64,000 bases of DNA from Duganella sp. CF402 (GTDB lineage: Bacteria > Pseudomonadota > Gammaproteobacteria > Burkholderiales > Burkholderiaceae_D): positions 186,001-250,000 of the forward strand of contig NZ_FOBG01000001.1 in the NCBI RefSeq assembly GCF_900109645.1, written 5' to 3'. The notes below the pieces were generated by a model, which was given only the letters and a program-made list of their open reading frames with translations, ran no database searches and had not been told where the DNA came from. Shown here piece after piece: positions 48,285 to 56,623 of the stretch. The position numbers and the translations under genes were made by a program. The first letter of the stretch is position 1. Every line of letters begins with the position of its first letter.

Positions 48285-48982
48285 TTCGCACCTCCGACGG
48301 CTGCAGGGGCGCTGCCGCAGGACATAGGCAGCGGTGCGGGCAGGCTGGTGGCGGGGCGGGCGGCGGCGTCGGGCGGTTGCTGGCTTAGCCAGGCGGAGAC
48401 GGCGGCGACGTCGGCCTCGCTCAGGCGGGCCGCGATGTCGGCCATGCAGTCGGGCGCGGCGGCGCGGCGGGTATGGCTTTTCCAGTTGCCGAACTGGGCG
48501 TTGATGTAGTCGCTGGGCAGGCCCAGCAAGCCGGGGATGGCCGGCTCCACGCCGCCCAGCGCCGCGCCGTGACAAGCCACGCAGGCCGGGACTTTTTTCA
48601 CCGCATCGCCTTGCCGCACCAGCGCTTCGCCGCGCGCCAGTTGCGCCGCGCTGGCCTTGCTGCCGCTGCCGGCGGCGGCAGCAGCGTAGGGTGGATGCTG
48701 GGCCGCGAAGTAATCGGCAATCTCGCGCAGGTAGGCATCCGGCAGCGGCGTCACCATATAGGTCATCATCGGATAATGGCGGCGGCCGTCGCGGAAGTTG
48801 CGCAGTTGGTTGTACAGGTAGCCGGCCGGCTTGCCGGCGATGCGAGGGAAATAAGCGTCGCCACGTTCTTTCACGCTGTGGCAGGCCAGGCAGGCGGCGA
48901 CGCGCTGTTCCAGCGTATCGGGCACGACGGTGGGCGTCGCGCTGAGTGCGGCGGCAAGACTGAATGCGGTAAAGATCGGCAT
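48281..48982 (-). CDS. Diheme c-type cytochrome
   Basis: A 233-residue periplasmic protein with a short signal peptide (MPIFTAFSLAAALSATPTVV). Two heme sites are CLACH (about residue 31) and CVACH (about 133), in two cytochrome c553/c4-like domains: PRIAGKPAGYLYNQLRNFRDGRRHYPMM and IPGLLGLPSDYINAQFGNWKSH. This is the cytochrome c4-type plan. Its stop overlaps the triheme gene start, and both probably form one electron-transfer chain. A Pro/Ala tail after residue 205 is low-complexity. Confidence 0.87.
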   Translation of the reverse strand: MPIFTAFSLAAALSATPTVVPDTLEQRVAACLACHSVKERGDAYFPRIAGKPAGYLYNQLRNFRDGRRHYPMMTYMVTPLPDAYLREIADYFAAQHPPYAAAAAGSGSKASAAQLARGEALVRQGDAVKKVPACVACHGAALGGVEPAIPGLLGLPSDYINAQFGNWKSHTRRAAAPDCMADIAARLSEADVAAVSAWLSQQPPDAAARPATSLPAPLPMSCGSAPAAVGGAK

Positions 48983-49021
48983 ACCCCTCCTGAGTTCAGG
49001 CGGCGCATGACGGCCGCACGC

Positions 49022-49696
49022 CTAGGATATACCGGTTTTGGCCGGTTTCGGCAGTTTGAACGGCTTGATCGTCGGCAGCTTGTTGCCGAGGTTGATCCAG
49101 TGGCGGTACACGCGCAGCGCCACCTGGGCATCGTCGGCCGCGTACAGGATCTGTTTTTCGTTCAGGCGCGGCAACGCCCAGTTGGTGGTGGAAATCTTCT
49201 TGGACTTTTGCAGCTTGAGGCCGAAGAACTTGGCCACCGCGGTCTTGGCGCCGAGGTCGTTGCGCTGGCCCGGCGCGCGCAGCACCACCGACATATCGAC
49301 CACGCCGGCCGTGCGGATATCGAGCTTGGCGTACAGTCGCTTGACGTCGTCCGACAGGCCGAAGCCGATCTTCAGCGGCAGCGGACGCTCCAGGATGGCC
49401 AGCAGCACCGCGCGGATCTGTGGCTCGGTGCTGTCGCCGATCTGGAACAGCCAGGCCTTGTGCTCGGTGGCGAACTGAATCAGGTGCGGACCGGTGGAGG
49501 TTTCCCCGCGTGTGAAAGTGGGCTTGGACTCGGTATCGAAGCCGATGGCGTCGCAGGCCAGCAGGGCGTCGCGCGCGGCGGCGGCCTGTTCCGGCGTGAC
49601 CACCATCTGCACGTCGGCCAGGCGGATGCCGATGTAGGGCGGCAGATTATCCTCTGCCGCCGTTTCGGCCGTTTCCGCCACGATGGGGCTATCCAA
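49022..49696 (-). CDS. RNase D-like 3'-5' exonuclease (DEDDy)
   Basis: A 224-residue protein. DEDDy motifs are IGFDTESKPTF (Asp and Glu), IGFGLSDDVKRLYAKL (Asp) and QILYAADDAQVALRVY (Tyr and Asp). It lacks the HRDC domains of full-length RNase D, so it is a stand-alone exonuclease-domain protein. It probably degrades RNA or DNA from the 3' end in the cytoplasm. It is immediately downstream of proQ (1 base between), so both may be expressed together, which links two RNA-related functions. Confidence 0.86.
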   Translation of the reverse strand: MDSPIVAETAETAAEDNLPPYIGIRLADVQMVVTPEQAAAARDALLACDAIGFDTESKPTFTRGETSTGPHLIQFATEHKAWLFQIGDSTEPQIRAVLLAILERPLPLKIGFGLSDDVKRLYAKLDIRTAGVVDMSVVLRAPGQRNDLGAKTAVAKFFGLKLQKSKKISTTNWALPRLNEKQILYAADDAQVALRVYRHWINLGNKLPTIKPFKLPKPAKTGIS

Positions 49697-49697
49697 C

Positions 49698-50177
49698 TCA
49701 GCCCTTTTTGGAGAACTTCGCGGCCAGCTGGTTCAGCTTGTCGGCGCGGACCTTGGCGGCTTCCTCGGCGGCCTTGGCGTCGCGCTCGGCCTTCTTGCGT
49801 TCCGCTTCCTTCTTGAAGCGTTCCTGCAGCACCTGGGTGGCGTGGGCGCGGTGGGTGTCGGTGACTTCGGCGCCGGGCTTGCCGTCCAGGTCGTAGCGGA
49901 CCTTGGCTTTTTCCATGACTTTCAGATAGCGCAGCGAACCGGTATGGATGCCGAGCGCGGTGCGCATGGTCTTGCGGTCCAGCTCAGGCATCGCGGCCAG
50001 CAGTTGTTTATCGATACCGATAGACAGCGGCAGGAAATCGCGGAAGGCCGGGAATTGGGTTTGCAGTTGTTTCAGCAGGCTGCGCGGGGATGGCGCGGCC
50101 GGCGCCGGGGCGGAAGCAGCGGTGGCTGGCTCGGTGACCGGTGGCTGGGGGGTAAGACTAGTGTTCATCGACTTCAT
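49698..50177 (-). CDS. ProQ/FinO-domain RNA-binding protein
   Basis: A 159-residue protein (ATG at 50177, or 50168). A Pro/Ala-rich leader of about 30 residues precedes the ProQ/FinO domain (SPRSLLKQLQTQFPAFRDFLPLSIGIDKQLLAAMPELDRKTMRTALGIHTGSLRYLKVME, about residues 30-90). A Lys/Glu/Ala helical tail (FKKEAERKKAERDAKAAEEAAKVRADKLN) follows. ProQ proteins bind structured small RNAs and 3' ends of mRNAs. This one lacks the Tudor-like C-terminal domain of E. coli ProQ, as in other betaproteobacterial minimal ProQ proteins. Confidence 0.9.
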   Translation of the reverse strand: MKSMNTSLTPQPPVTEPATAASAPAPAAPSPRSLLKQLQTQFPAFRDFLPLSIGIDKQLLAAMPELDRKTMRTALGIHTGSLRYLKVMEKAKVRYDLDGKPGAEVTDTHRAHATQVLQERFKKEAERKKAERDAKAAEEAAKVRADKLNQLAAKFSKKG

Positions 50178-50323
50178 AGGTTAAGCAACAGCCGTCAGCA
50201 TATCATGGGGATCGGCGGAATGCAGTGCATTTTAGGCCATTGTGTTGAATTGCTCATGCTTAGGATGGACTTAGGAGCGCGCAAAGACGTGCGTTGGCGG
50301 CCCAAAATGTGTATAATGTTCGA

Positions 50324-50395
50324 CGCACTAACGCAACACAGTGTGATCTTCCCTGAAAAGAGAAACAAGCCCGTGGCTGGAAGCGGGCTTTTTTT
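50324..50395 (+). ncRNA. Candidate short transcript (small RNA or attenuated rpoD leader)
   Basis: Bounded by a TATAAT box at 50312 and an intrinsic terminator ending at 50395, so about 70 nucleotides would be made. There is no open reading frame of note in it. The -35 element is not clear, so the transcript is inferred. It could be a free small RNA, or premature termination of transcripts that otherwise continue into rpoD. Confidence 0.4.
50367..50395 (+). terminator. Intrinsic terminator upstream of rpoD
   Basis: Perfect 7-bp stem AAGCCCG / CGGGCTT with a 10-base loop, followed by five further T. It terminates rightward transcription before rpoD. Confidence 0.85.
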
Positions 50396-50510
50396 ATTCC
50401 GCAGATAATCGTCAGCTAAATTACAACATTTCCACCCAAGCGCACCTTCGCGGTCGGCGCGGGGTTAGCTTTTTTTGTAATTTTCGGCGAGTACGCTTGA
50501 GAGATTTTTA

Positions 50511-52970
50511 ATGACCAAACCGAAAACTTTAACGCTGTCCGTCAAGAAGCCCACCCGTGCTAGCGCAGCGCCGCTGGTGGTGCCGAAGACCACGCTATCT
50601 TATGTCATCGATAACGAAGAGGCAGCGAGCAAAGTTATGGTCGTCAAAAAGAAAACCCGCCTGAGCGCCGCCGCCGAGGCGGCAGCCCAGGTGGAGGCGC
50701 CTGAGGCCGACATGGCCGAAGTGGAACCAGCCAAAGTCACCAAAGTGGCGCGCAAGAGCGCCGCCGAGGCGGAAGCGCCTGCCGTGGTGGTCAAGGCTGC
50801 GCCGAAATCCAAGCTGGTCAAGGCCAAGGCCGAGCCGGCGCCGGTGGTTGTCACCAGCGGCACCGCCGCCCCGGCCGTCAACCAGGTGACCGACGCCGCC
50901 ACCCTGGCTGCGATCGACACCTCGGGCTACCAGTTGCCAGGCGTGAAAGTGCCAGGCCGCCGTGGCCGCAAGCCGTCGGAATTCACGCCGGAAAACGATG
51001 AGATCGCCGCGCTGAACGCGGTCGAGCGCGCGGAACTGAAAGCCGTGTCCAAGGCGCGCGAGCGCAAGGCCAAGGGCGGCGCCGACCTGATGGGCATGGA
51101 TCCGAAAGCCTCGGCCGAGGAGCTGGAAAAACGCCGCCTGCAGATCAAGAACCTGATCAACAAGGGCCGCGAGCGCGGTTTCCTGACCTACGCCGAGATC
51201 AACGACCAGCTGCCGGAAAACATCATCGATCCGGAAGCGATCGAAGGCATCATCGCCACCTTCAACGACATGGGCATCGCCATCTACGAGCGTGCGCCGG
51301 ATGCGGAAGCGCTGCTGCTGAGCGATAACGTGGCCACCGTGACCTCGGACGACGAAGTGGAAGCGGCGGCTGCCACCGCGCTGTCGACCGTCGATTCCGA
51401 CTTCGGCCGCACCACCGACCCGGTCCGCATGTATATGCGTGAAATGGGCGCCGTGGCGCTGCTGACCCGCGAAGGCGAGATCGAGATCGCCAAGCGCATC
51501 GAAGAAGGCCTGAAGGACATGATCCAGGCGATTTCGGCCTGCCCGACCACCATCGCGGAAATCATCGCGCTGGCCGGCAAGATCGAATCGGACGAAATGA
51601 AAGTCGACGACGTGGTCGACGGTTTCGTCGATCCGAACGAAAGCGCCCCGGCGCCAGCCCCGGCTCATTCGGCTTCGGACGAAGACGATGATGAAGAAGA
51701 CGACGAAGAGGAAGACGGCGATGTCGGTGGCGGTGCAGCCGGCTACTCGACCGAGCAACTGGCGCAGCTGAAAATCGCCGCGCTGGACAAGTTCGCGTTC
51801 ATCGCGGCCCAGTTCGAAAAAATGCGCAAGGCCTCGGGCGGCTACGGCTCCAAGACCTACGTGGCGGCGCAGGAAGCGATTTCGGCAGAACTGCTGGGCA
51901 TCCGCTTCACCGCCAAGGTCGTGGAAAAGCTGTGCGACACCCTGCGTGGCCAGATGGAAGAAGTGCGCCACATCGAGCGCGCCGTGCTGGAACTGTGCGT
52001 GAACCGTTGCGGCATGCCGCGCGCCCACTTCATCAAGGTCTTCCCGGGCAACGAGACGGACCTGGACTGGGTCGATGGCGAAGTCGACGCCGGCTATCCG
52101 TACAGCACCGTGCTGGGCCGTAACGTGCCGGCCGTGAAAGAGCTGCAGCGCAAGATGATCGACCTGCAGGCGCGTGTGGCGCTGCCGCTGGCCGACCTGC
52201 GCAAGATTAACAAGCAGATGGCCGCCGGCGAGAAGCGCGCCCGCCAGGCCAAGCGCGAAATGACCGTGGCCAACTTGCGTCTGGTGATCTCGATCGCCAA
52301 GAAGTACATCAACCGCGGCCTGCAATTCCTCGACCTGATCCAGGAAGGCAATATCGGCCTGCTGAAGGCGGTGGACAAGTTCGAATACCGTCGCGGCTAC
52401 AAGTTCTCGACCTATGCGACGTGGTGGATCCGCCAGGCCATCACCCGTTCGATCGCCGACATGGCCCGTACCATCCGCGTGCCGGTACACATGATCGAGA
52501 CCATCAACAAGATGAACCGCATCTCGCGCCAGATCATGCAGGAAACCGGCAGCGAGCCGGACCTGGCCACCCTGGCGGTGAAGATGGAAATGCCGGAAAA
52601 CAAAGTCCGCGAAATCATGAAGATCGCCAAAGAGCCGATCTCGATGGAAACGCCGATGGGCGAGGACGGCGATTCGCAGCTGGGCGACTTCATCGAAGAC
52701 AACACCACGCTGGCGCCGCTGGACGCCGCGCTGCACGCCTCGATGCGCAACGTCATCAAGGAAGTGCTGGACTCGCTGACCCCGCGCGAAGCGAAAGTGC
52801 TGCGCATGCGCTACGGCGTGGAAATGTCGAACGACCACACGCTGGAAGAAGTGGGCAAGCAGTTCGACGTGACCCGCGAGCGTATCCGCCAGATCGAAGC
52901 CAAGGCGATGAGCAAGCTGCGCCAGCCATCGCGTTCGGACAAGCTGAAGACGTTCCTGACGCAGAACTAA
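50511..52970 (+). CDS. rpoD: RNA polymerase primary sigma factor RpoD (sigma-70)
   Basis: An 819-residue housekeeping sigma factor, longer than the 613 residues of E. coli. The N-terminal 170 residues are a Lys/Ala/Val/Glu-rich extension before region 1.1 ([30 protein letters not shown]). Region 1.2 is [31 protein letters not shown]. An acidic stretch ([15 protein letters not shown]) is in the non-conserved region. Region 2 is [57 protein letters not shown], region 3 [13 protein letters not shown], and region 4.2 [29 protein letters not shown]. It directs transcription from -35/-10 promoters. Confidence 0.97.
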   Translation: MTKPKTLTLSVKKPTRASAAPLVVPKTTLSYVIDNEEAASKVMVVKKKTRLSAAAEAAAQVEAPEADMAEVEPAKVTKVARKSAAEAEAPAVVVKAAPKSKLVKAKAEPAPVVVTSGTAAPAVNQVTDAATLAAIDTSGYQLPGVKVPGRRGRKPSEFTPENDEIAALNAVERAELKAVSKARERKAKGGADLMGMDPKASAEELEKRRLQIKNLINKGRERGFLTYAEINDQLPENIIDPEAIEGIIATFNDMGIAIYERAPDAEALLLSDNVATVTSDDEVEAAAATALSTVDSDFGRTTDPVRMYMREMGAVALLTREGEIEIAKRIEEGLKDMIQAISACPTTIAEIIALAGKIESDEMKVDDVVDGFVDPNESAPAPAPAHSASDEDDDEEDDEEEDGDVGGGAAGYSTEQLAQLKIAALDKFAFIAAQFEKMRKASGGYGSKTYVAAQEAISAELLGIRFTAKVVEKLCDTLRGQMEEVRHIERAVLELCVNRCGMPRAHFIKVFPGNETDLDWVDGEVDAGYPYSTVLGRNVPAVKELQRKMIDLQARVALPLADLRKINKQMAAGEKRARQAKREMTVANLRLVISIAKKYINRGLQFLDLIQEGNIGLLKAVDKFEYRRGYKFSTYATWWIRQAITRSIADMARTIRVPVHMIETINKMNRISRQIMQETGSEPDLATLAVKMEMPENKVREIMKIAKEPISMETPMGEDGDSQLGDFIEDNTTLAPLDAALHASMRNVIKEVLDSLTPREAKVLRMRYGVEMSNDHTLEEVGKQFDVTRERIRQIEAKAMSKLRQPSRSDKLKTFLTQN

Positions 52971-52980
52971 GCATCACATC

Positions 52981-53011
52981 AAAAAGGGAGGCCGACGCCT
53001 CCCTTTTTTTG
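52981..53011 (+). terminator. rpoD intrinsic terminator
   Basis: GGGAGGC and GCCTCCC arms around CGAC, extended by flanking A and T runs, end in seven T. It lies 10 bases after the rpoD stop. Confidence 0.92.
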
Positions 53012-53058
53012 CGCTAAAATATTAGTTCGACGATTCAACTAATTATAAGGATGGAGAC

Positions 53059-54279
53059 ATGAAGCGATATTGGGCGTGGATGCTGGTGCTGTTGTTGGGG
53101 GCGTCAGGCGGGGTGCAGGCGGCCAGCGCGGTCAGCGGCAAGTACCGGAATGTGTTCCGCGAATGGCGGCCGGAACTGACGGAGCACATGATCGACGCCA
53201 AAATCAATAGCTATTGGCAGTCGCTGTTCGAGGGCGACGCCGACAGCCGCATTTATTATCCGGCCGCGCCCACGGCGGACGGCCCGACCGCCTACATCAA
53301 GGACATCGGCAACGACGACGTGCGCAGCGAGGGCATGTCCTACGGCCTGATGATCGCCGTGCAGATGAACCGCAAGCCTGAGTTCGACGCACTGTGGAAC
53401 TGGATGCACACGCACATGCGCTACCAGGACGGGCCGCGTCGCGGCTACTTCCGCTGGCAGTGCCGGCCGCCGGGCTGCCCCGGCGATGCCGTGCCGGCCT
53501 CCGACGGCGAAGAATACGTCGCCACCGCCTTGCTGATGGCCTCGGCCCGCTGGGGCAACGGCAAGGGAATTTACGATTACGGTCGCGAGGCCGACGACCT
53601 GCTCACCGTCATGCTGCACAAGCAAACCATCAACGGCGGCGTGGTCAACGAAGCGCGCTCGATCTTCTCGCCCAGCCAGCATCAGGTGGTGTTCGTGCCG
53701 GTCGGCACGGCGGCGGACTTTACCGATCCTTCCTACCACCTGCCGGCGTTCTACGAACTGTGGGCGCGGCGCGGCAGTGAGACAGACCGCGCGCAGTGGC
53801 GAAAGATCGCTGAAACCAGCCGCCACTACTTCCAGCTGGCGGCCCATCCGAAGACCGGCCTCACGCCGGAGTACGCCGAGTTCGACGGCCGGCCGCGCCG
53901 GCAGGAAGGGCATGGCGATTTCCGCTTCGACTCCTTCCGCACGGCGGTGAACTGGTCGGTGGACCAGGCGTGGTGGGGCCGCAATCCACAGGCGGCCGAA
54001 CTGAGTACGCGACTGCTGGGCTTTTTCCAGCGCCAGGGCGACGGCCCCTATCCGGCGCAATACGCCATCGATGGCACCGTGCTGGACCGCGAAAGTTCCA
54101 CCGGCCTGATCGCCTGCAACGCCGTCGCCACGCTGGCGCTGGACGGCCCGCCGCCCGCGCGCTTCGTGGCCGACCTGTGGAACCTGACGCCGCCCAAGGG
54201 CAAATGGCGCTACTATGATGGCCTGCTACAGTTCATGGCCATGCTGCACGTCTCGGGCCGCTTCATCGCCTATCAGTAA
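53059..54279 (+). CDS. Exported GH8 glycoside hydrolase (endoglucanase or reducing-end xylanase type)
   Basis: A 406-residue exported enzyme (signal peptide ending near GGVQAASAV). GH8 motifs are DIGNDDVRSEGMSYGLMIAVQM (general acid Glu, near residue 93), ALWNWMHTHMRYQDGPRRGYFRWQ and VPASDGEEYVATALLMASARWGNG (catalytic Asp). FRFDSFRTAVNWSVDQAW also fits. The family includes bacterial cellulases of cellulose-synthase clusters, chitosanases and reducing-end xylose-releasing exo-oligoxylanases; the overall plan looks most like the last. No bcs or xylan genes are adjacent. The 3' end overlaps the DUF899 gene by 7 bases. Confidence 0.88.
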   Translation: MKRYWAWMLVLLLGASGGVQAASAVSGKYRNVFREWRPELTEHMIDAKINSYWQSLFEGDADSRIYYPAAPTADGPTAYIKDIGNDDVRSEGMSYGLMIAVQMNRKPEFDALWNWMHTHMRYQDGPRRGYFRWQCRPPGCPGDAVPASDGEEYVATALLMASARWGNGKGIYDYGREADDLLTVMLHKQTINGGVVNEARSIFSPSQHQVVFVPVGTAADFTDPSYHLPAFYELWARRGSETDRAQWRKIAETSRHYFQLAAHPKTGLTPEYAEFDGRPRRQEGHGDFRFDSFRTAVNWSVDQAWWGRNPQAAELSTRLLGFFQRQGDGPYPAQYAIDGTVLDRESSTGLIACNAVATLALDGPPPARFVADLWNLTPPKGKWRYYDGLLQFMAMLHVSGRFIAYQ

Positions 54280-54965
54280 GATAGCTTGGGATACCAGTCG
54301 GTGCCGCGTCCGCCGGGAGTGAGGTCGAGGATATTCCACAGCGGCGTGGGGGCGGGCGCGCCGCGCGGGTCTTGCCCAGGGTCTTGCGTGCCGCCGAGTT
54401 CGCTGGCCCAGAAGTGGCGCACCTTGCCATCGCTGCGGGTCCAGACGTCCAGCGCCGGCCATTCGCTGCCGTCGGGCGCCAGGCCGCGATAGTCGCGCGG
54501 GAAATCGTCGCCGATGCACTGGTAAAACGGGAGGTTGTGCCAGCCGCGCTCGCGCGCGAAGGCGAGCTGGCGCGCGACCGGCGAGCGGCCGATGACCGCC
54601 ACGGCGATGCGTTGCGTCAGGTCGCGCGACGGCGTGTCGAGCGCACCGAGGAAGGCAGTGCACATCGGGCAGGGCAGTTCGCGCTGCGGGCCGTACATCC
54701 AGAAATACGTTACCAGCGTGTCATGCCGGCCGAACAGGTCGGCCAGCTGGACGGTCTTGCCGTTCTCGTCGAGGAAATCGTAGCCGGGCGGTTCGCCGCC
54801 CGGCGGCAGCGCGCGGCGTTGCCCGGCGACGCGCTCGATGTGGCGGCGCAGTTCGATTTCTTCCGCCAGCAGCGCGACGCGGGCGGCGCGGTATTCCGGG
54901 CTATCATTGGGATATGGACGGCTGTTTTTAGCGGCCAGTTCGGCCGCCGGCGTTAGCGTGCTCAT
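54273..54965 (-). CDS. DUF899 thioredoxin-like protein
   Basis: A 230-residue protein with the DUF899 plan: PEYRAARVALLAEEIELRRHIERVAGQRRALPPGG at the N-terminus, then YDFLDENGKTVQLADLFGRHDTLVTYFWMYGPQRELPCPMCTAFLGALD, with a CPMC redox-like motif in the thioredoxin fold. It ends PLWNILDLTPGGRGTDWYPKLSY, a family C-terminus. No signal peptide. The family is widespread but uncharacterised; a redox role is inferred from the fold only. The neighbours (GH8 and GFA genes) give no clue. Confidence 0.85.
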   Translation of the reverse strand: MSTLTPAAELAAKNSRPYPNDSPEYRAARVALLAEEIELRRHIERVAGQRRALPPGGEPPGYDFLDENGKTVQLADLFGRHDTLVTYFWMYGPQRELPCPMCTAFLGALDTPSRDLTQRIAVAVIGRSPVARQLAFARERGWHNLPFYQCIGDDFPRDYRGLAPDGSEWPALDVWTRSDGKVRHFWASELGGTQDPGQDPRGAPAPTPLWNILDLTPGGRGTDWYPKLSY

Positions 54966-55057
54966 GGTGTCCTCGCAATCGGAATGAGTCTGCGATTACA
55001 GTCGTGCCGCACGGTCGCGTCTATGCGCCAGCACACATAAACCGAAGGGAGATACTG

Positions 55058-55438
55058 ATGGGGGAGGCGGGATACCTGCATGGCAGCTGCCTGTGCGGCG
55101 GCATCCGTTACCGGGCCGCATTGCCGGTGGCGTATGCCAGTCACTGCTACTGCACCATGTGCCAGAAGCAGCATGGCGCTGCGGCGGGAAGCTACGCCAA
55201 CGTTGCCAGCGCCGGTTTCGTGATCGAGCAGGGTGCGGCGCTGGTCACGGAATACGCCTCATCCGACGAGGGGCGGCGCGGTTTTTGCAGCGTGTGCGGT
55301 TCGACCCTGTTCTGGCGCAGTACTGAGGCCGAGGACCGTATCGCCATCACCCTGGGCACACTGGAACCGGCCTACACCGGTCCGGTCGACCACGAACTCC
55401 ACCTCGACACCAAGCCGGTCTGGCTCCCCGTTAAATAG
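55058..55438 (+). CDS. GFA family (glutathione-dependent formaldehyde-activating enzyme-like) protein
   Basis: A 126-residue protein from the ATG at 55058 (GGGAGA upstream). Zinc-binding cysteines of the GFA/CENP-V fold are present: GSCLCGGIRYRA, HCYCTMCQKQHGAAAGSYA and GFCSVCGSTLFW. YWRS-like and LGTLEPAYTGPVDHELHLDTKPVW are family phrases. GFA (Gfa) was proposed to speed formation of S-hydroxymethylglutathione from formaldehyde, though most family members are of unknown function. It overlaps the end of the converging degenerate kinase gene by 8 bases. Confidence 0.86.
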   Translation: MGEAGYLHGSCLCGGIRYRAALPVAYASHCYCTMCQKQHGAAAGSYANVASAGFVIEQGAALVTEYASSDEGRRGFCSVCGSTLFWRSTEAEDRIAITLGTLEPAYTGPVDHELHLDTKPVWLPVK

Positions 55439-56501
55439 TGATTTGCAGGCTGCGCGCCGCGACGGCGAGTGTGCCGCCGAGGGTGGCGAGCCGTTCTTGC
55501 ATGGCGTAGAGGGGCGTTGTGTCGCCCGTGCCGGCATGATCGCTGCTGAGCGTGATGGTGAGCCGTGCTGGTTGCAGGTCCAGCTCGACTTGTAGCTGGC
55601 TGGCGCCGGCGACCAGGTAGTGCAGGCCGGCTTGCACGACGTGGTACACGGCGCTGGTTTGTTGCTGGTCCAGCGTTGCGCTGTCGTGCGGGATCAGCAG
55701 GCGATATTGCAGTCCCTGCCGGCGCGCCATCTGCTGCAGCTGCCATTCGATCGCCGCCGACAGTCCCAGTTCCAGCGTGGCCGGATGCAGTTCGTTGATG
55801 ATGTCGCGCACCGCGCTGATGCTGGCGTTGAGCGTTTCCATTGCCTGCGCCGCACGTTCATGCAGTAGCGGTTGTTGTTCGCCGGTGCGTGCGTGCAGCA
55901 TGGTGATGTCGAGCTTGAGCGCCAGCAGGTTTTGCGCCAGGTTGTCCTGCGTGTCCAGCGCCAGCCGCCGATGCTGGCTTTCCATCGCATCGCGCTGCTG
56001 CGCCGCGACCTGCCGCGTTTGTTCCAGTGCTTGCTCGAGCGCGGCTTCCTTCTGCTTGCGCTCGGTGATATCGATTGCGCTGCAAATCAGCAGGTGTGGC
56101 GTGCCGTCGCGGCGGTAGGTCGGACGCTTGTAGGTCAGCAGCCAGCCCATGCCTTGGCGCACCTTGTTCCACACATAGGCTTCATCGATGCAGGTTCTGT
56201 TGCTGGCGAAGGCGTGCAGGTCGTGCTGGCGCAGCAGCTTGATTTGCTCCGGCGGCAAGTGGGCGCTGCCGTTGGTGCCCACGGCCTCGGCGGAACTCAC
56301 GCCCCACAGCGCTTCGCAAGCCTGGTTCATCATGACCACTTGTGACTGGCTGTTCTTGATGAACAGCGGATGCGGCATCAGTGCGATGATGTCGCGCAGC
56401 TCGGTGTCGCTGCCCAGCAGCGGTTCGCCGGTCTCATCCTGCAGCCAGTCCATGACCTGGCTGATTTCAACATACGCGGGGAAGGCAAATGCATTGGTCA
56501 T
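55431..56501 (-). CDS. PAS protein with degenerate NarL-type histidine kinase domain
   Basis: A 356-residue soluble protein. A PAS domain (about residues 35-150; IALMPHPLFIKNSQSQVVMMNQACEALWG, ending ICSAIDITERKQ) is followed by a coiled helix and a HisKA_3-type dimerisation region. The H-box equivalent reads RRLALDTQDNLAQNLLALKLDI: the expected phospho-acceptor His of the ELHD pattern is Gln185. The ATP lid is also poor: the N-box position reads VVQAGLHYLV, without the Asn and Glu of active kinases, and the G-box region lacks clear glycine motifs. It is probably a pseudokinase or a sensor adapter. No response regulator gene is adjacent. Confidence 0.75.
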   Translation of the reverse strand: MTNAFAFPAYVEISQVMDWLQDETGEPLLGSDTELRDIIALMPHPLFIKNSQSQVVMMNQACEALWGVSSAEAVGTNGSAHLPPEQIKLLRQHDLHAFASNRTCIDEAYVWNKVRQGMGWLLTYKRPTYRRDGTPHLLICSAIDITERKQKEAALEQALEQTRQVAAQQRDAMESQHRRLALDTQDNLAQNLLALKLDITMLHARTGEQQPLLHERAAQAMETLNASISAVRDIINELHPATLELGLSAAIEWQLQQMARRQGLQYRLLIPHDSATLDQQQTSAVYHVVQAGLHYLVAGASQLQVELDLQPARLTITLSSDHAGTGDTTPLYAMQERLATLGGTLAVAARSLQITI

Positions 56502-56571
56502 GATGTTCCGGGCAAATGGGCTCGGAACGATTGTAGTGTATTTTTGTTATTTATTGTGTTTTACGAAAGAA

Positions 56572-56605
56572 AAATCCCCGGCGTCCGAGAGGAGGCCGGG
56601 GATTT
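56572..56605 (-). terminator. ppc intrinsic terminator
   Basis: Perfect 11-bp stem AAATCCCCGGC / GCCGGGGATTT with a 12-base loop, 19 bases beyond the ppc stop. On the minus strand it is followed by TTTTTC, so it ends ppc transcription. Confidence 0.9.
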
Positions 56606-56623
56606 GGCTGGGGTTGCGCGAAC

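Larger units (their letters stand above)
50178..50510 (+). other. 333-base intergenic region between proQ and rpoD
   Basis: No protein gene is seen. It holds a TATAAT hexamer (50312-50317), a strong intrinsic terminator (50367-50395) about 70 bases further, and then the rpoD leader. Within the leader, AAATTACAA (50418-50426) is the exact complement of TTGTAATTT (50475-50483), so the two could pair. A GAGAG six bases before the rpoD ATG is the ribosome-binding site. Confidence 0.6.
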
